A stretch of DNA of 64,000 bases from Micrococcales bacterium 72-143. Its GTDB lineage: Bacteria; Actinomycetota; Actinomycetes; Actinomycetales; Microbacteriaceae. Below are positions 1 through 11,068 of this stretch, in pieces (position 1 is the first letter of the stretch; every line of letters starts with the position of its first letter). Under the pieces are notes generated by a model. The model saw only the letters and a program-made list of their open reading frames with translations. It ran no database searches and was not told the origin of the DNA. The position numbers were made by a program, and so were the translations under genes. Where the stretch lies: contig MKVM01000001.1 of the NCBI GenBank assembly GCA_001898835.1, positions 1,234,466 to 1,298,465 on the forward strand, given 5' to 3'.

Positions 1-913
1 CGTCGCGACGCTCGACGAGACCGGCGGCGTCGAGCTGCGTCAGCAGCTCGGCGAGGCGTGCATCGGCGATGCCGACGGCGTCCGCGAGGAGCGTCGGCGC
101 GAGACCCTCGGGCACGACCACGGCCGTCTCGACGACCGCGCGCGCGTCCGCCGGCAACGCCGCGAGACGTCCGCGCAGCCCCTCCCGGATGCGCGCGGGG
201 CCCGACTCGGGACCGTGGTCGATGAGCTCGCGCACGTAGAACGGGACACCGCCGCTCGCGGCGAACACCCGCTCGGCATCCGCCCCCGAGCGTGCCGCAA
301 GGGCGCCGACCGCGTCGAGGCTGAGCGGAGACGGCTCGAGAAGCGAGGTGTGCGCCCCCGCCAGCATCGCGGCGACGGCGGGGTCGGCGTCGAGCGCAGG
401 ATCGGGGCGGGTCGCGATCAGGATCACGATCCGGTCGGTCGTGAGCCGGGCCACGAGCGTCGTGAGCAGGCGCCGGCTCGCCTCATCGGCCCACTGCAGG
501 TCGTCGACGAGGAGCAGCACGGGGCGCGCCTCGTCGAGGCCCGACACCGCCCACTGCGCGGCGTAGGCGAGCGCCACCGACTCCGCCACCCGCTCCCCGC
601 GGAGCAGCCCCCGCAGGAGCTCGGCCGGGCCGTCGAAGACGGACGCGGACTCGTCGTCGAGCGCCTCGGCCCCGAACCACTCCCAGAGCAGGCCGTGGGG
701 TGTCTGCGCGCTCAGCACGGTGAAGACGGCGCGACGCACCTCGAAGCCGCGGGCCGACGCCGCCGACGCCGCCTCGGCGAGCAGCGACGACTTGCCGATG
801 CCGGGCTCGCCCCGCACGACCACCGTGCGGGTGGATCCCGTCTCCGCCCCGTCGAGCGCAGCGTCGAGCGCCGCGAGCTCGGCGGCTCGTTCCAGGAGAG
901 GACGATCGGGCAC
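1..913 (-). CDS. LuxR-family AAA-ATPase transcriptional regulator, C-terminus cut by the window edge
   Basis: The minus-strand frame opens at GTG 913 (VPDRPLLERAAEL...) and stays open to the window edge. About 20 residues in there is a P-loop GEPGIGKSSL (Walker A), and near residue 130 a Walker B, VLLLVDDLQWADE. This is the arrangement of MalT/LAL-type STAND ATPase regulators, which end in a LuxR helix-turn-helix. That C-terminus would lie left of position 1 and is not visible. The start was chosen because the 'LLERAAELAALDAAL' opening is typical of the family; no clear ribosome binding site precedes it. The gene is convergent with nothing in the window; ilvC ends 132 bp upstream on the same strand. 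The inducer and regulon cannot be told from sequence. Confidence 0.8.
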   Translation of the reverse strand, partial: MPDRPLLERAAELAALDAALDGAETGSTRTVVVRGEPGIGKSSLLAEAASAASARGFEVRRAVFTVLSAQTPHGLLWEWFGAEALDDESASVFDGPAELLRGLLRGERVAESVALAYAAQWAVSGLDEARPVLLLVDDLQWADEASRRLLTTLVARLTTDRIVILIATRPDPALDADPAVAAMLAGAHTSLLEPSPLSLDAVGALAARSGADAERVFAASGGVPFYVRELIDHGPESGPARIREGLRGRLAALPADARAVVETAVVVPEGLAPTLLADAVGIADARLAELLTQLDAAGLVERRD

Positions 914-994
914 GGTGGAGGTGGTGGTTGCGAGGACCGCCGCTCGACTGAACGGCGCTGCACTATTGGACCCCCGCGGGGCCGCTCAGCACAA

Positions 995-1028
995 GTCCGG
1001 GGCGGAAGCAGATGCCCCCGCCCCGGAC
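995..1028 (-). terminator. Hairpin terminator downstream of ilvC
   Basis: Perfect 11-bp inverted repeat GTCCGGGGCGG / CCGCCCCGGAC with a 12-base loop, lying 18 bases after the ilvC stop. It has no strong U-tract, which is common in GC-rich actinobacteria. It probably ends the ilvBNC transcript before the LuxR-type gene. Confidence 0.6.
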
Positions 1029-1045
1029 TCGTGGCTACGACGAGG

Positions 1046-2164
<1,119 letters not shown>

Positions 2165-2674
2165 TTACGACTTGTAGACGCGCTCGGTGATGCTCTTGCC
2201 GCCGCGCCCGATCGCGAGAAGGCCCGACTGGGCGATCTCGCGGATGCCGTATGGCTCGAGCACGCGCAGCAGCGCCTGCACCTTGCCGGAGTCTCCCGTC
2301 ACCTCGATGACGAGCGCATCCGGCGACACGTCGACGACGCGCGCCCGGAACAGGTTCACCGCCTCGAGGATCTGGCTGCGCGTCGTGTTGTCGACGCGCA
2401 CCTTGATGAGCAGGTGCTCGCGGTGCACCGACTGGCTCGGGTCGAGCTCGACGATCTTGATGACGTTCACGAGCTTGTTGAGCTGCTTCGTGACCTGCTC
2501 GAGCGGCAGCTCCTCCACATCCACCACGACGGTGATGCGGCTGAGGCCCTCGATCTCGGTGGGGCCCACCGCGAGCGAGTTGATGTTGAAGCCGCGGCGG
2601 GCGAACAGCCCTGCGACGCGGGTCAGGAGCCCGGGCTTGTCCTCCACGAGGAGGGAGAGCACGTGGTGCGACAT
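2165..2674 (-). CDS. ilvN: Acetolactate synthase small (regulatory) subunit
   Basis: Regulatory subunit of acetohydroxyacid synthase that confers valine feedback inhibition on IlvB. At 169 aa it has the N-terminal ACT domain (HVLSLLVEDKPGLLTRVAGLF, GFNINSLAVG) and the conserved C-terminal half typical of actinobacterial IlvN. It starts 4 bases after the ilvB stop, so the two are co-translated in the correct stoichiometric neighbourhood. Confidence 0.97.
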   Translation of the reverse strand: MSHHVLSLLVEDKPGLLTRVAGLFARRGFNINSLAVGPTEIEGLSRITVVVDVEELPLEQVTKQLNKLVNVIKIVELDPSQSVHREHLLIKVRVDNTTRSQILEAVNLFRARVVDVSPDALVIEVTGDSGKVQALLRVLEPYGIREIAQSGLLAIGRGGKSITERVYKS

Positions 2675-2677
2675 GAC

Positions 2678-4501
2678 TTACTCCTCCTCCCACGCCGGAG
2701 CGTGGTCCCTGGCGTACTGGACCTGCGAGTTGCCGACGCCCTGCGGCACCATCGGCCACACCATCGCGTCACGGCTCACGACGAAGTCGATCACGACCGG
2801 ACGGTCGTTCGTCTCGATCGCGAGCTTGATGGCGGCGTCGATCTCCTCCTTCTTCGTGACGCGGATGCCGAGGGCGCCGTACGCCTCGGCGAGCTTCACG
2901 AAGTCGGGCACCATCCGGGTGGTGTTCTTCCCGTCGAGGTGCCCCGTGTTGAGGTCGGTGAACGAGTGGCGGCCGTCGTAGAACAGCGTCTGCCACTGCC
3001 GCACCATCCCGAGCGAGGAGTTGTTGATGATCGCGACCTTGATGGGGATGTCGTTGATCGTGCAGGTGGCGAGCTCCTGGTTGGTCATCTGGAAGCAGCC
3101 GTCGCCGTCGATCGCCCAGACGAGGCGCTCCGGCTCGGCCACCTTCGCCCCCATCGCGGCGGGCACCGCGTAGCCCATGGTGCCGGCGCCGCCAGAGTTG
3201 AGGAAGGCGTGGGGGCGCTCGTAGTCGATGAACTGCGCGGCCCACATCTGGTGCTGGCCGACCCCGGCGGCGTACACCGCCTCGGGGCCGGAGAGCTCGC
3301 CGATGCGCTGGATGACGTACTGCGGCGACAGCAGGCCGTCCTCCGGCTCGGTGTAGCCGAGCGGGTAGTTGACCCGCAGCTGCTCGAGCCGCGTCCACCA
3401 CTCCGCGACATCCGGGGTGAGGCCCAGCTGGCGGTAGGCGTCGGTGAGGTCGAGGATCACCTCTCGGGCGTCGCCCACGATGGGCACGTCGGCGTGGCGG
3501 ATCTTGCCGATCTCGGCCGGGTCGATGTCGACGTGCACGATCTTGGCGTGGGGGGCGAAGTCGGCGACCTTGCCCGTGACGCGATCGTCGAAGCGGGCGC
3601 CGAGCGACACGATGAGGTCGGACTCCTGCAGCGCGAGCACCGCGGGGACGGACCCGTGCATGCCGGGCATCCCGAGGTGCTGACGGTGCGAGTCGGGGAA
3701 GGCGCCGCGCGCCATGAGCGTCGTGACGACGGGGGCGCCGGTGAGCTCGGCGAGCTCCAGCAGCTCGGCGGACGCGCCCGAGCGCACGACCCCGCCGCCC
3801 ACGTAGAGCACGGGACGCTGAGCCGTCGCGATGAGCTCCGCCGCCGACAGGATCTGCTTCCCGTGCGCCTTCGTCACGGGGCGGTATCCGGGCAGCTCGA
3901 CCTTCGGCGGCCACACGAACGGCGCCGACTTCTGCTGCGCATCCTTCGTGATGTCGACGAGCACGGGGCCGGGCCGGCCGGTCGTGGCGATGTGCACGGC
4001 CGCGGCGAGCGTCGCGGGGACCTGCGCGGGGTCGGTCACGAGGAAGCTGTGCTTCGTGATCGGCATCGTGATGCCCGTGATATCGACCTCCTGGAACGCA
4101 TCCGTTCCCATCGAGGTGGAGAACACCTGGCCCGTGATCGCGAGCAGCGGCACCGAGTCCATGTAGGCGTCGGCGATCGCGGTGACGAGGTTGGTGGCAC
4201 CGGGACCGGAGGTGGCGATGCAGACGCCGAGGCGCCCGGATGCGGCGGCGTAACCCTCCGCCGCGTGGCCGCCGCCCTGCTCGTGGCGGACCAGGATGTG
4301 GCGGATCGCGGTGGAGGCCATGAGCTCGTCGTAGAACGGCATGATGGCTCCGCCGGGGATGCCGAAGACGTCGGTGACGCCGAGCTTCTCGAGCGTGGCG
4401 AGCACCTGGCCGGAGCCGGTGAGCAGGGGGGCCGTCTCGCGCCTGCCGGGGGCGGGCGCGGGCGACGGCGCGTCGGATGCGGGAACTGCGGGCGCGGTCA
4501 T
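2678..4501 (-). CDS. ilvB: Acetolactate synthase large (catalytic) subunit
   Basis: ThDP-dependent synthase forming acetolactate or acetohydroxybutyrate from pyruvate, the first step of branched-chain amino-acid synthesis. 607 aa. The ThDP/Mg motif [12 protein letters not shown], the catalytic-glutamate region [16 protein letters not shown] and the FAD-domain [11 protein letters not shown] are all visible. The ATG at 4501 is preceded by GAGGAA at good spacing. A longer in-frame extension to 4690 is open but reads through non-conserved sequence and was rejected. The first 25 residues are Ala/Pro-rich linker. I saw no branched-chain-codon leader peptide in the upstream 145 bp. Confidence 0.97.
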   Translation of the reverse strand: MTAPAVPASDAPSPAPAPGRRETAPLLTGSGQVLATLEKLGVTDVFGIPGGAIMPFYDELMASTAIRHILVRHEQGGGHAAEGYAAASGRLGVCIATSGPGATNLVTAIADAYMDSVPLLAITGQVFSTSMGTDAFQEVDITGITMPITKHSFLVTDPAQVPATLAAAVHIATTGRPGPVLVDITKDAQQKSAPFVWPPKVELPGYRPVTKAHGKQILSAAELIATAQRPVLYVGGGVVRSGASAELLELAELTGAPVVTTLMARGAFPDSHRQHLGMPGMHGSVPAVLALQESDLIVSLGARFDDRVTGKVADFAPHAKIVHVDIDPAEIGKIRHADVPIVGDAREVILDLTDAYRQLGLTPDVAEWWTRLEQLRVNYPLGYTEPEDGLLSPQYVIQRIGELSGPEAVYAAGVGQHQMWAAQFIDYERPHAFLNSGGAGTMGYAVPAAMGAKVAEPERLVWAIDGDGCFQMTNQELATCTINDIPIKVAIINNSSLGMVRQWQTLFYDGRHSFTDLNTGHLDGKNTTRMVPDFVKLAEAYGALGIRVTKKEEIDAAIKLAIETNDRPVVIDFVVSRDAMVWPMVPQGVGNSQVQYARDHAPAWEEE

Positions 4502-4646
4502 GAAAGGTTCCTCGAAGGTGGGAGTCGGTGGGAATCGAGGGAGATGCGCGCGAATGACGTCATCGCCCTGATCAGAATGCCGTCGCCCGCGAGTAGTGCG
4601 GCCGACGCCCACGCCAGGACTGGTTGTGCCACCCGGGTGTCTATCG

Positions 4647-4832
4647 TCACCCAACTCTAGCCGATGTTTCGGGCGGCCTCTGGCGCGCATCCGGGTGTGG
4701 TACCCGCCGCGGTATCAAATCGGCGATCTCAACCCCATTGCAGGCGATGATGAACGATCCGCCAGCGGCGACAGCATCCACATATCCATCAAGTCGAGCG
4801 CACAACTCGCCGAACTCGATTGTCTCGCGCAT
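4647..4832 (-). CDS. Phd/YefM-like antitoxin, short, no partner toxin next to it
   Basis: 61 aa. The N-terminal 45 residues ([39 protein letters not shown]) follow the Phd pattern of a short DNA-binding strand-helix, a helix ending in 'GxSF', and a hairpin ending in 'LIP'. The tail is Pro/Arg-rich and unlike known toxin-binding tails. It begins 22 bases after vapC on the same strand and may be co-transcribed with the vapBC pair. No toxin follows; the next gene is ilvB. It may be an orphan antitoxin left behind by gene loss. Confidence 0.55.
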   Translation of the reverse strand: MRETIEFGELCARLDGYVDAVAAGGSFIIACNGVEIADLIPRRVPHPDARQRPPETSARVG

Positions 4833-4854
4833 GTCGTCACTCGTTCCGCATCGT

Positions 4855-5253
4855 TCAACCCAGCAGCAGAACGCCGCTTCCGCGAGCCCGCATCACGGTT
4901 GCCGCCTTCTGGTCGAAGGTCGCGAAGGTGTCGCCGTGCTGCCAGGCGCCGTCGTAGGCGATGATGCCGTCGGCGAAATCCGCGCCAGCCTCGAGTGCGG
5001 CGAGGCCCTCCTCGACGGTCCAGCGGGAGCAACGGGAGCGTGGCAGCTCCACCAGACCCCGGAGCGCCGCCGCGACAGAGGCGCGCGGCCATTTCAGTTG
5101 CTTGCGCAGCACCCAGTCGAGCTCCGCGAGTGCGACGAAGGTCAGCACGACCTCGTCCGCCTCCTCCAGCAGCGAACGGGCACGCGGCGAACCCTCTGGA
5201 TCGTCATTCACGATGGCACAGACGAGGACGTTGGCATCCGGGGTGATTCTCAC
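4855..5253 (-). CDS. vapC: PIN-domain ribonuclease toxin (VapC family)
   Basis: 132 aa, the normal VapC length. PIN acidic residues are in place: Asp near residue 6 (TPDANVLV), Glu in ALAELDWVL, and the C-terminal pair in GADFADGIIAYD. Such toxins cleave RNA and are held inactive by the cognate antitoxin. GTG start at 5253 overlaps the stop of the upstream antitoxin gene by GTGA, the usual antitoxin-first coupled order. The module lies between ilvD and ilvB, which normally sit close together. Confidence 0.85.
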   Translation of the reverse strand: MRITPDANVLVCAIVNDDPEGSPRARSLLEEADEVVLTFVALAELDWVLRKQLKWPRASVAAALRGLVELPRSRCSRWTVEEGLAALEAGADFADGIIAYDGAWQHGDTFATFDQKAATVMRARGSGVLLLG

Positions 5254-5564
5254 GCCCCGCCCCGTCCCCGAGCAGCGCGACGCTCGCGGGCCTCGCGTGT
5301 GATCCGTTGGTCGTCCTCGCCGACGTAGGTGGCGATCGCCTCCTCCATCTGCTCGAGGGTGACGGTCGGCCCGTCATGCGGCGGGAGCGACGCCCAGTAG
5401 TCCGCCCAGGAGGTGGAGCCCTGAACGCGCACGGGCGCGAGCCCGACCTTGCCACCGGGCAGCAGATCGACCTCGACCCGACTCCCCGGCTCGAGGCCGA
5501 GGTGGCTGAGCACTTCCCGCTTGAGCGTGATCTGCCCCTTCGCCGTGATCGTCAGCGTCGTCAT
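5250..5564 (-). CDS. vapB: AbrB/MazE-type antitoxin (VapB)
   Basis: 104 aa. The N-terminal SpoVT/AbrB swapped-hairpin domain is clear (TTLTITAKGQITLKREVL, then GSRVEVDLLPGGKVGLAPV). The C-terminal acidic and Arg-rich helix would wrap the VapC toxin. The start was set at ATG 5564 (MTTLTITAKG) and not the upstream ATG 5597, because the family begins at the first beta strand and the upstream codons overlap the palindrome. Likely autoregulated through the inverted repeat just upstream. Confidence 0.85.
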   Translation of the reverse strand: MTTLTITAKGQITLKREVLSHLGLEPGSRVEVDLLPGGKVGLAPVRVQGSTSWADYWASLPPHDGPTVTLEQMEEAIATYVGEDDQRITREARERRAARGRGGA

Positions 5565-5581
5565 GCAACAACCAGACCGAA

Positions 5582-5603
5582 GGTAAGGCGAATGCACCTT
5601 ACC
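5582..5603 (-). promoter_or_regulatory. Inverted repeat upstream of vapB, probable autoregulatory operator
   Basis: Perfect 7-bp arms GGTAAGG / CCTTACC separated by 8 bases, 18 bases upstream of the vapB ATG. Position and symmetry fit an AbrB-type antitoxin operator; binding itself is inferred. Confidence 0.5.
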
Positions 5604-5642
5604 CCGGCATCCCGCGTCGGGGAGGCCGCGCCGCCGCGGGCG

Positions 5643-7346
5643 TCAGCCGGTGACGGCGCCCTCCGCGGCGGAGTGCACGAGGCGCGAGTACTTCGCGAGC
5701 ACGCCGCGCGTGTAGCGCGGCGGCAGCGGCTCCCAGCCCTCGCGTCGGGAGGCGAGCTCCGCCTCGTCGACGAGCAGTTCGATCGAGCGCGCCGCGATGT
5801 CCACCCGGATGCGGTCGCCGTCGCGCACGAAGGCGATCGGTCCGGCATCCACCGCCTCGGGCGCGATGTGCCCGATGCAGAGGCCCGTCGTGCCGCCCGA
5901 GAAGCGACCGTCGGTGAGCAGGAGCACGTCCTTGCCGAGCCCCGCGCCCTTGATGGCGGCGGTGATCGCGAGCATCTCGCGCATCCCGGGGCCGCCCTTC
6001 GGGCCCTCGTAGCGGATGACGACGACGTCGCCGTGCTCGATCTCACCGTTCGTGAGGGCGTCGAGGGCGGCGCGCTCGCGCTCGAACACCCGAGCCGGGC
6101 CCTCGAAGGTGGCGGCGTCGAACCCGGCCGTCTTCACGACCGCGCCCTCCGGGGCGAGCGAGCCGTGCAGGATCGTGAGGCCGCCGGTCTCGTGGATCGG
6201 GTTGTCGAGCGTGCGCAGCACCTCGCCGTCGAGCGGCGGGATGGGGCCGATGTCGGCGAGGTTCTCGGCGAGGGTCTTGCCCGTCACGGTGAGCGCGTCG
6301 CCGTGCATGAGCCCCGCATCCAGCAGCGCCTTCATGAGCACGGGGAGGCCGCCGCGGCGGTCGACGTCGTTCATGACGTAGCGACCGAAGGGCTTGAGGT
6401 CGCCGATGTGCGGCACCTTCGAGCCGATGCGGTTGAAATCGTCGAGGGTGAGCTCGACGCCCGCCTCGTGCGCGATCGCGAGCAGGTGCAGCACGATGTT
6501 GGTCGAGCCGCCGAGCGCCATGCCGACCGCGATGGCGTTCTCGAAGGCCTTCTTGGTGAGGATCTGGCGGGCGGTGATGCCGCGGCGCAGCAGCTCGACG
6601 ACGGCCTCGCCCGAGCGGTGGGCGTAGTAGTCGCGGCGGCGGTCGTAGCTGGGCGGGCTCGCGGAGCCGGGGATCGAGAGGCCGAGCGCCTCCGCGACGG
6701 AGGCCATCGTGTTGGCCGTGTACATGCCGCCGCAGGCGCCCTCGCCGGGCGCGAACGCGCACTCGATCGCGTGGGCGTCCGCCTCGGACATGATGCCGGC
6801 CTTCACGCCGCCGACGGCCTCGAAGGAGTCGATGATCGTGATGTCCTTCTCGGTGCCGTCCGAGAGGCGCACCCAGCCGGGTGCGATCGAGCCGGCGTAG
6901 AGGAAGACGGATGCGAGGTCGAGACGCGCGGCCGCCATGAGCATGCCGGGGATCGACTTGTCGCATCCGGCCAGCAGCACGGAGCCGTCGAGGCGCTCGG
7001 CCTGCATGACGACCTCGACCGAGTCGGCGATGACCTCGCGCGAGACGAGGGAGAAGTGCATGCCCTCGTGGCCCATCGAGATGCCGTCCGAGACCGACAC
7101 GGTGCCGAACTGCAGCGGGTAGCCGCCGCCCGCGTGCACGCCCTCCTTGGCGGCCTGCGCGAGGCGCGCGAGGCTCAGGTTGCAGGGCGTGATCTCGTTC
7201 CACGAGCTCGCGATGCCGATCTGCGACTTGTCCCAGTCGGCGTCGCCCATGCCGACCGCGCGGAGCATGCCGCGGGAGGTCGTGGCCTCGATGCCGTCGG
7301 TGACGGTGCGGGAGCGGGGCTTGTGGTCGATGGTGCTCTCGGGCAT
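5643..7346 (-). CDS. ilvD: Dihydroxy-acid dehydratase
   Basis: Fe-S dehydratase giving the 2-oxo acids of valine and isoleucine. 567 aa. Cluster-ligating cysteines sit in [10 protein letters not shown] and in [14 protein letters not shown]; the C-terminal domain carries TDGRFSGGT. Same strand as ilvBNC but separated from it by the toxin-antitoxin genes, so it is probably transcribed on its own. ATG 7346 agrees with the normal IlvD N-terminus (about 20 residues before '[12 protein letters not shown]'). Confidence 0.97.
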   Translation of the reverse strand: MPESTIDHKPRSRTVTDGIEATTSRGMLRAVGMGDADWDKSQIGIASSWNEITPCNLSLARLAQAAKEGVHAGGGYPLQFGTVSVSDGISMGHEGMHFSLVSREVIADSVEVVMQAERLDGSVLLAGCDKSIPGMLMAAARLDLASVFLYAGSIAPGWVRLSDGTEKDITIIDSFEAVGGVKAGIMSEADAHAIECAFAPGEGACGGMYTANTMASVAEALGLSIPGSASPPSYDRRRDYYAHRSGEAVVELLRRGITARQILTKKAFENAIAVGMALGGSTNIVLHLLAIAHEAGVELTLDDFNRIGSKVPHIGDLKPFGRYVMNDVDRRGGLPVLMKALLDAGLMHGDALTVTGKTLAENLADIGPIPPLDGEVLRTLDNPIHETGGLTILHGSLAPEGAVVKTAGFDAATFEGPARVFERERAALDALTNGEIEHGDVVVIRYEGPKGGPGMREMLAITAAIKGAGLGKDVLLLTDGRFSGGTTGLCIGHIAPEAVDAGPIAFVRDGDRIRVDIAARSIELLVDEAELASRREGWEPLPPRYTRGVLAKYSRLVHSAAEGAVTG

Positions 7347-7389
7347 GGATCGAGGTTACTCCGCGCGACATGCCGCGGCTGACCCGCGC

Positions 7390-8181
7390 CTACTGCTCGT
7401 GGACGTCACCTTCGCGGAAGGTCGCGAGCGCCGCGAGCACGCGCGCCACGTCGTCCGGGCCGGGCACGCGGAACGACGCGAGCGTGGGTCCCGCCCCGGA
7501 CTTCAGGCCGAGGTCGTGCGGTTGCAGGGCGTCGAAGGCGTCCTCATCCGTCACGTCGTCGCCCGCGTAGAACACCGCATCCGCCGCCGTGTAACGGCGC
7601 AGGTGCTCGATCGCCTCGCCCTTCGTCGTCGAGCGCACCGCGAACTCGAGCACGTTCTTGCCCTCGCGGATGGTGAGGTCGTCGAGCTCCGCCTGCGCCT
7701 CGCGCAGGGCCACGAGGTGCGCCAGGCGGGAGTCCTCCTCGCTCGCGAGCCGCGTGTGCAGCGCGAAGCCCGCCGGCTTCGTCTCGAGCCAGACGTCGTC
7801 GATCGAGTCGGCGACCTGGCTGAGCACCTCCTGCAGCACGTCGACCCGCTCGAGCTCGGCGGTGTCGAGGCTGACGCGGGCACCGGGGTCGTCGAGGCGC
7901 AGCTCGATGCCGTGCGACCCGACGAGCAGCACGTCGTCGGGGAGGTCGGCGACCTCGATGAGCGAGCGCAGCGCCCGGCCCGAGACGAGCGCCACCCGCG
8001 TGTTGGGCAGTGCCCGCAGCCGCAGCACCGCCTCCCGCGCCTCGGGCAGCGCGCGCGCCTTCTCGGGCGAGTCGACCTCCGGCGCGAGGGTGCCGTCGAA
8101 GTCGAGTGCGACGAGCAGCCGGCGCACCCGCGCCAGTTCGCGGAGCGCCCCGACGAGCGGCTCCGGCAGCGGCGCACTCAC
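7390..8181 (-). CDS. otsB: Trehalose-6-phosphate phosphatase
   Basis: HAD-family phosphatase completing trehalose synthesis. 263 aa. Motif I DFDGTLAP (nucleophile Asp) near residue 26 and the C-terminal [13 protein letters not shown] acidic motif are present. GTG start at 8181 overlaps the otsA stop (GTGA), so the two enzymes are translationally coupled. An upstream in-frame ATG at 8241 lies inside otsA and was rejected. Confidence 0.95.
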   Translation of the reverse strand: MSAPLPEPLVGALRELARVRRLLVALDFDGTLAPEVDSPEKARALPEAREAVLRLRALPNTRVALVSGRALRSLIEVADLPDDVLLVGSHGIELRLDDPGARVSLDTAELERVDVLQEVLSQVADSIDDVWLETKPAGFALHTRLASEEDSRLAHLVALREAQAELDDLTIREGKNVLEFAVRSTTKGEAIEHLRRYTAADAVFYAGDDVTDEDAFDALQPHDLGLKSGAGPTLASFRVPGPDDVARVLAALATFREGDVHEQ

Positions 8182-9662
8182 GATCGCGGGGCCCGCTCGA
8201 TCGTCCACTCGAGCGAGCCGAGCGGCTCCGCCCCGCCCCATCCGATGCGCGCACGCGTGCCGCGCAGCGTCTCCAGGAAGGAGTCGGACCAGTGGGTCAC
8301 GTCGTTCTCGGCCACCTTCTTGCGCAGGGAGCGCATCCGCTTGCGACGCTCGTGGCGCGGCATCTCGATCGCGCGCAGGATCGCATCCTTGACGCCGTCG
8401 ATGTCGTGCGGGTTCACGAGGAGCGCCGCGCGCAGCTCGTCGGAGGCGCCGGTGAACTCGGAGAGGATGAGCACCCCGTCCTCGTCGGACCGCGCCGCCA
8501 CGTACTCCTTCGCGACGAGGTTCATGCCGTCGCGCAGGGCCGTCACGAGCATGACGTCGGCCGCGACGTAGAGCGCCGCCATCTCCTCGCGCGGGAAGCC
8601 GTGGTGCAGGTAGCTGATCGCCTGGTGGCTGATCGTGCCGTAGTCGCCGTTGATGCGGCCGACGGTGAGCTCGATCTCGTCGCGCAGCTGGCGGTAGCTC
8701 TCGACGCGCTCGCGCGAGGGGGTCGCCACCTGCACGAGCGTGACGTCCTCGACCGAGAGGCGTCCGTCGCGCAGCAGCTCGCCGAAGGCCTTCAGCCGGT
8801 GGCCGATGCCCTTCGTGTAGTCGAGCCGGTCCACGCCGAGCAGGATCGTCCTCGGGTTGCCGAGGTCGTGGCGGATCTGCCGGGCGCGCTCCTGCACGCG
8901 GTGGCTCGCCGCGAGCTCCTCGAAGCCCTTCGCGTCGATCGAGATCGGGAACGCCTTCGCGATGACGCGGCGTCCCGCGTGACCCTCCGCGCCCGGCACG
9001 TCGATGTAGGGGGTCTTAGTCGAGTAGCCCTTGAGCCGCCGGACGGCGCGGGAGAAGTTGCCCGCGTCCGCGACCCGCTGGAACCCGACGACGTCGGCGC
9101 CGAGCAGCCCCTCGACGATCTGGCTGCGCCACGGCAGCTGCGAGAAGATGCCGTACGCCGGGAACGGGATGTGGTTGAAGAACCCGATGAGCAGGTCGGG
9201 GCGCCGCTCGCGCAGCATCGCCGGCACGAGCTGCAGCTGGTAGTCCTGCACCCACACGGTCGCCGCGTCGGCCGCGATGCGCGCCACCGCATCCGCGAAC
9301 CGGCGGTTGACCTGCACGTAGCGGTCCCACCACTCGCGGTGGTAGCTGGGCTGCGCGATGACGTCGTGGTAGAGCGGCCACAGCGTGTCGTTGCTGAAGC
9401 CCTCGTAGTAGAGCTCGAGGTCGGACTCCGAGAGGGCGACCGGCACGATGCGGATGCCCGCGTTGTCGAAGGGCTCGAGGTCGACGTCGGCCTGACCGGC
9501 CCAGCCGACCCACGCGCCGTCGGCAGCGCGCATGACGGGTTCGAGCGCCGTGACGAGGCCCCCCGGCGACTGCTTCCAGCTGGCGTTGCCGGCGTCGTCG
9601 ACCACGCGGTCGACCGGGAGACGGTTGGACACGACGACGAAGCTGTAGCTCTCGTCGGCCAT
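8178..9662 (-). CDS. otsA: Trehalose-6-phosphate synthase (GT20)
   Basis: Transfers glucose from a nucleotide sugar to glucose-6-phosphate. 494 aa. Family signatures SNRLPVDRV at the N-terminus, [22 protein letters not shown], and the nucleotide-sugar loop [13 protein letters not shown] are all seen. First gene of the otsA-otsB operon. Likely an osmotic and desiccation stress function. Confidence 0.97.
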   Translation of the reverse strand: MADESYSFVVVSNRLPVDRVVDDAGNASWKQSPGGLVTALEPVMRAADGAWVGWAGQADVDLEPFDNAGIRIVPVALSESDLELYYEGFSNDTLWPLYHDVIAQPSYHREWWDRYVQVNRRFADAVARIAADAATVWVQDYQLQLVPAMLRERRPDLLIGFFNHIPFPAYGIFSQLPWRSQIVEGLLGADVVGFQRVADAGNFSRAVRRLKGYSTKTPYIDVPGAEGHAGRRVIAKAFPISIDAKGFEELAASHRVQERARQIRHDLGNPRTILLGVDRLDYTKGIGHRLKAFGELLRDGRLSVEDVTLVQVATPSRERVESYRQLRDEIELTVGRINGDYGTISHQAISYLHHGFPREEMAALYVAADVMLVTALRDGMNLVAKEYVAARSDEDGVLILSEFTGASDELRAALLVNPHDIDGVKDAILRAIEMPRHERRKRMRSLRKKVAENDVTHWSDSFLETLRGTRARIGWGGAEPLGSLEWTIERAPRS

Positions 9663-9764
9663 GCCTCCACGGTACACGGGGCGCGCCTGCGGGTTCCGCG
9701 CGCCCCGCTTTGGGGGTTCCTGTGACTTCACACGCCCGACACCTGCGGCGACTACCGTGGACGC

Positions 9765-10658
9765 ATGATCTCCGTCGGCATGAGCACGACGTGCGTCTAC
9801 CCGTTCGCGGTCGAGCACGCCTTCCGCATCGCCCGCATGGCCGGTTTCGACTCGATGGAGATCATGGTCACCAACGACCCGGTCACGCAGGATGCGAAGA
9901 AGCTGCTCGAGATCAGCGAGCGCTACTCGCTGCCGATCTCCGCCATCCACGCGCCCGTCCTGCTGCTGACGACCTTCGTGTGGGGCCGCGACCCGCAGGT
10001 CAAGCTCGAGAAGTCGGGCGAGCTCGCGGCGGCGGTCGGGGCCGACTCGGTCGTCGTGCATCCGCCGTTCCGCTGGCAGTCGGGCTACGCGCAGAACTTC
10101 GAGCGCATCGTGCGGCAGACGGCGAAGAACTCGGGGGTCGAGGTGGCCGTCGAGAACATGTTCCCGTGGACGGTGCGCGGCCGCAGCATGAAGGCGTACG
10201 CCCCCTCCCCCGATCCGCTCGACCTCGACGTCGACCACATGACGCTCGACTTCTCGCACGCGTCCCTCTCGGGCCGCGACAGCCTCGAGATGGCGATGGC
10301 GATGGGCCCGAAGCTGCGGCACATCCACCTGTGCGACGGGCGCACCTCGGCGGCCGATGGCGCGATCCTCGACGAGCACCTGCTGCCGGGCGAGGGCACC
10401 CAGCCGGTCGCCGAGACGCTGCAGTACCTCGCGAGCATCGGCTGGGATGGCAACGTCGTCGCGGAGGTCAACGTGCGTCAGGAGAAGGACGAGCAGTACC
10501 GCCTCGAGAAGCTCGTGCAGACCGTCGCCTTCGCACGCGAGCACCTGAGCCAGGAGCACGCGACCCGCGATCCGATCGCGGCGGGGCGCGACGACCTGCC
10601 GCTCAAGATCCGGCAGGCGCGCCGCCACGAGAAGAAGGCCGCGAAGCCGGCCCGCTGA
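9765..10658 (+). CDS. Sugar phosphate isomerase/epimerase-like TIM-barrel protein
   Basis: 297 aa, xylose-isomerase-like (AP-endonuclease-2) fold. Metal-binding positions typical of the fold are visible: [39 protein letters not shown] and PGEGTQP. The last 20 residues are Lys/Arg-rich and probably disordered. The substrate is unknown; neighbours give no pathway. It is divergent from otsA across about 100 bp. I see no Shine-Dalgarno sequence at ATG 9765, so it may be leaderless. Confidence 0.8.
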   Translation: MISVGMSTTCVYPFAVEHAFRIARMAGFDSMEIMVTNDPVTQDAKKLLEISERYSLPISAIHAPVLLLTTFVWGRDPQVKLEKSGELAAAVGADSVVVHPPFRWQSGYAQNFERIVRQTAKNSGVEVAVENMFPWTVRGRSMKAYAPSPDPLDLDVDHMTLDFSHASLSGRDSLEMAMAMGPKLRHIHLCDGRTSAADGAILDEHLLPGEGTQPVAETLQYLASIGWDGNVVAEVNVRQEKDEQYRLEKLVQTVAFAREHLSQEHATRDPIAAGRDDLPLKIRQARRHEKKAAKPAR

Positions 10659-10761
10659 TCGGCCGCGAAGTCGACCCACCGACTCGGCCGCGCATCCGCA
10701 TCGCTGAGTCGGCCGCGTCGCCGCATCGCGCCCTCACGCACCAGATGCCCCTCCCCACACC

Positions 10762-10841
10762 AGAAATGCAGGAGATGCCCCTCTGAGAGCGGGTGATCGG
10801 CCGAACCCGTCGGCCGTTTTCGCCGACCCTCCTGCATTTCT
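10762..10841. repeat. 80-bp inverted-repeat element, copy 1
   Basis: Bounded by AGAAATGCAGGAG and its exact reverse complement CTCCTGCATTTCT, 13-bp arms with 54 bp between. Preceded by 'cc' like copy 2. No coding capacity. Function unknown; a large hairpin in RNA or a miniature mobile element are both possible. Confidence 0.7.
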
Positions 10842-10913
10842 CGAGATGATCGGCTCGGTCGGCGACCCATCATCGGATGCGATGCGTCCGGCGTCGGCCG
10901 GTCCGCCGTCACC

Positions 10914-10993
10914 AGAAATGCAGGAGATTCGCGAGTGGAGAACGTGGTGACGGCTTAGTAGCAGGGGAGGCCGCGAGAAACTCCTGCATTTCT
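10914..10993. repeat. 80-bp inverted-repeat element, copy 2
   Basis: Same 13-bp arms and exactly the same 80-bp length as copy 1, 72 bp further on. The interior differs but shares a 'GAGAaCGtGGTGA'-like stretch at the same offset from the left arm. The conserved ends and spacing argue that the unit, not just the motif, is what is copied. Confidence 0.7.
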
Positions 10994-11068
10994 GCGAGAA
11001 GTGGGGGCAGCGCTGCCGCGGGCGGCGCGGCAGAAGAGGCCCGGCGGAGAGCGTCGGGCGCAGTCGGC

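Larger units (their letters stand above)
10659..11068. other. Gene-free stretch carrying two inverted-repeat elements
   Basis: No credible CDS on either strand. It contains two 80-bp elements with identical 13-bp terminal inverted repeats (listed separately) and short GC-rich simple sequence around 'gactcggccgcg', which repeats twice near 10,680-10,720. Confidence 0.6.

Noticed and set aside
4502-4646. Leader-peptide attenuator or T-box before ilvB
   Set aside because: No run of Ile/Leu/Val codons and no T-box motif; a 20-codon frame ending at the ilvB ATG lacks regulatory codons.
2414-4660. 748-aa open frame opposite ilvN and ilvB
   Set aside because: Shadow of the confident ilvB and ilvN genes.
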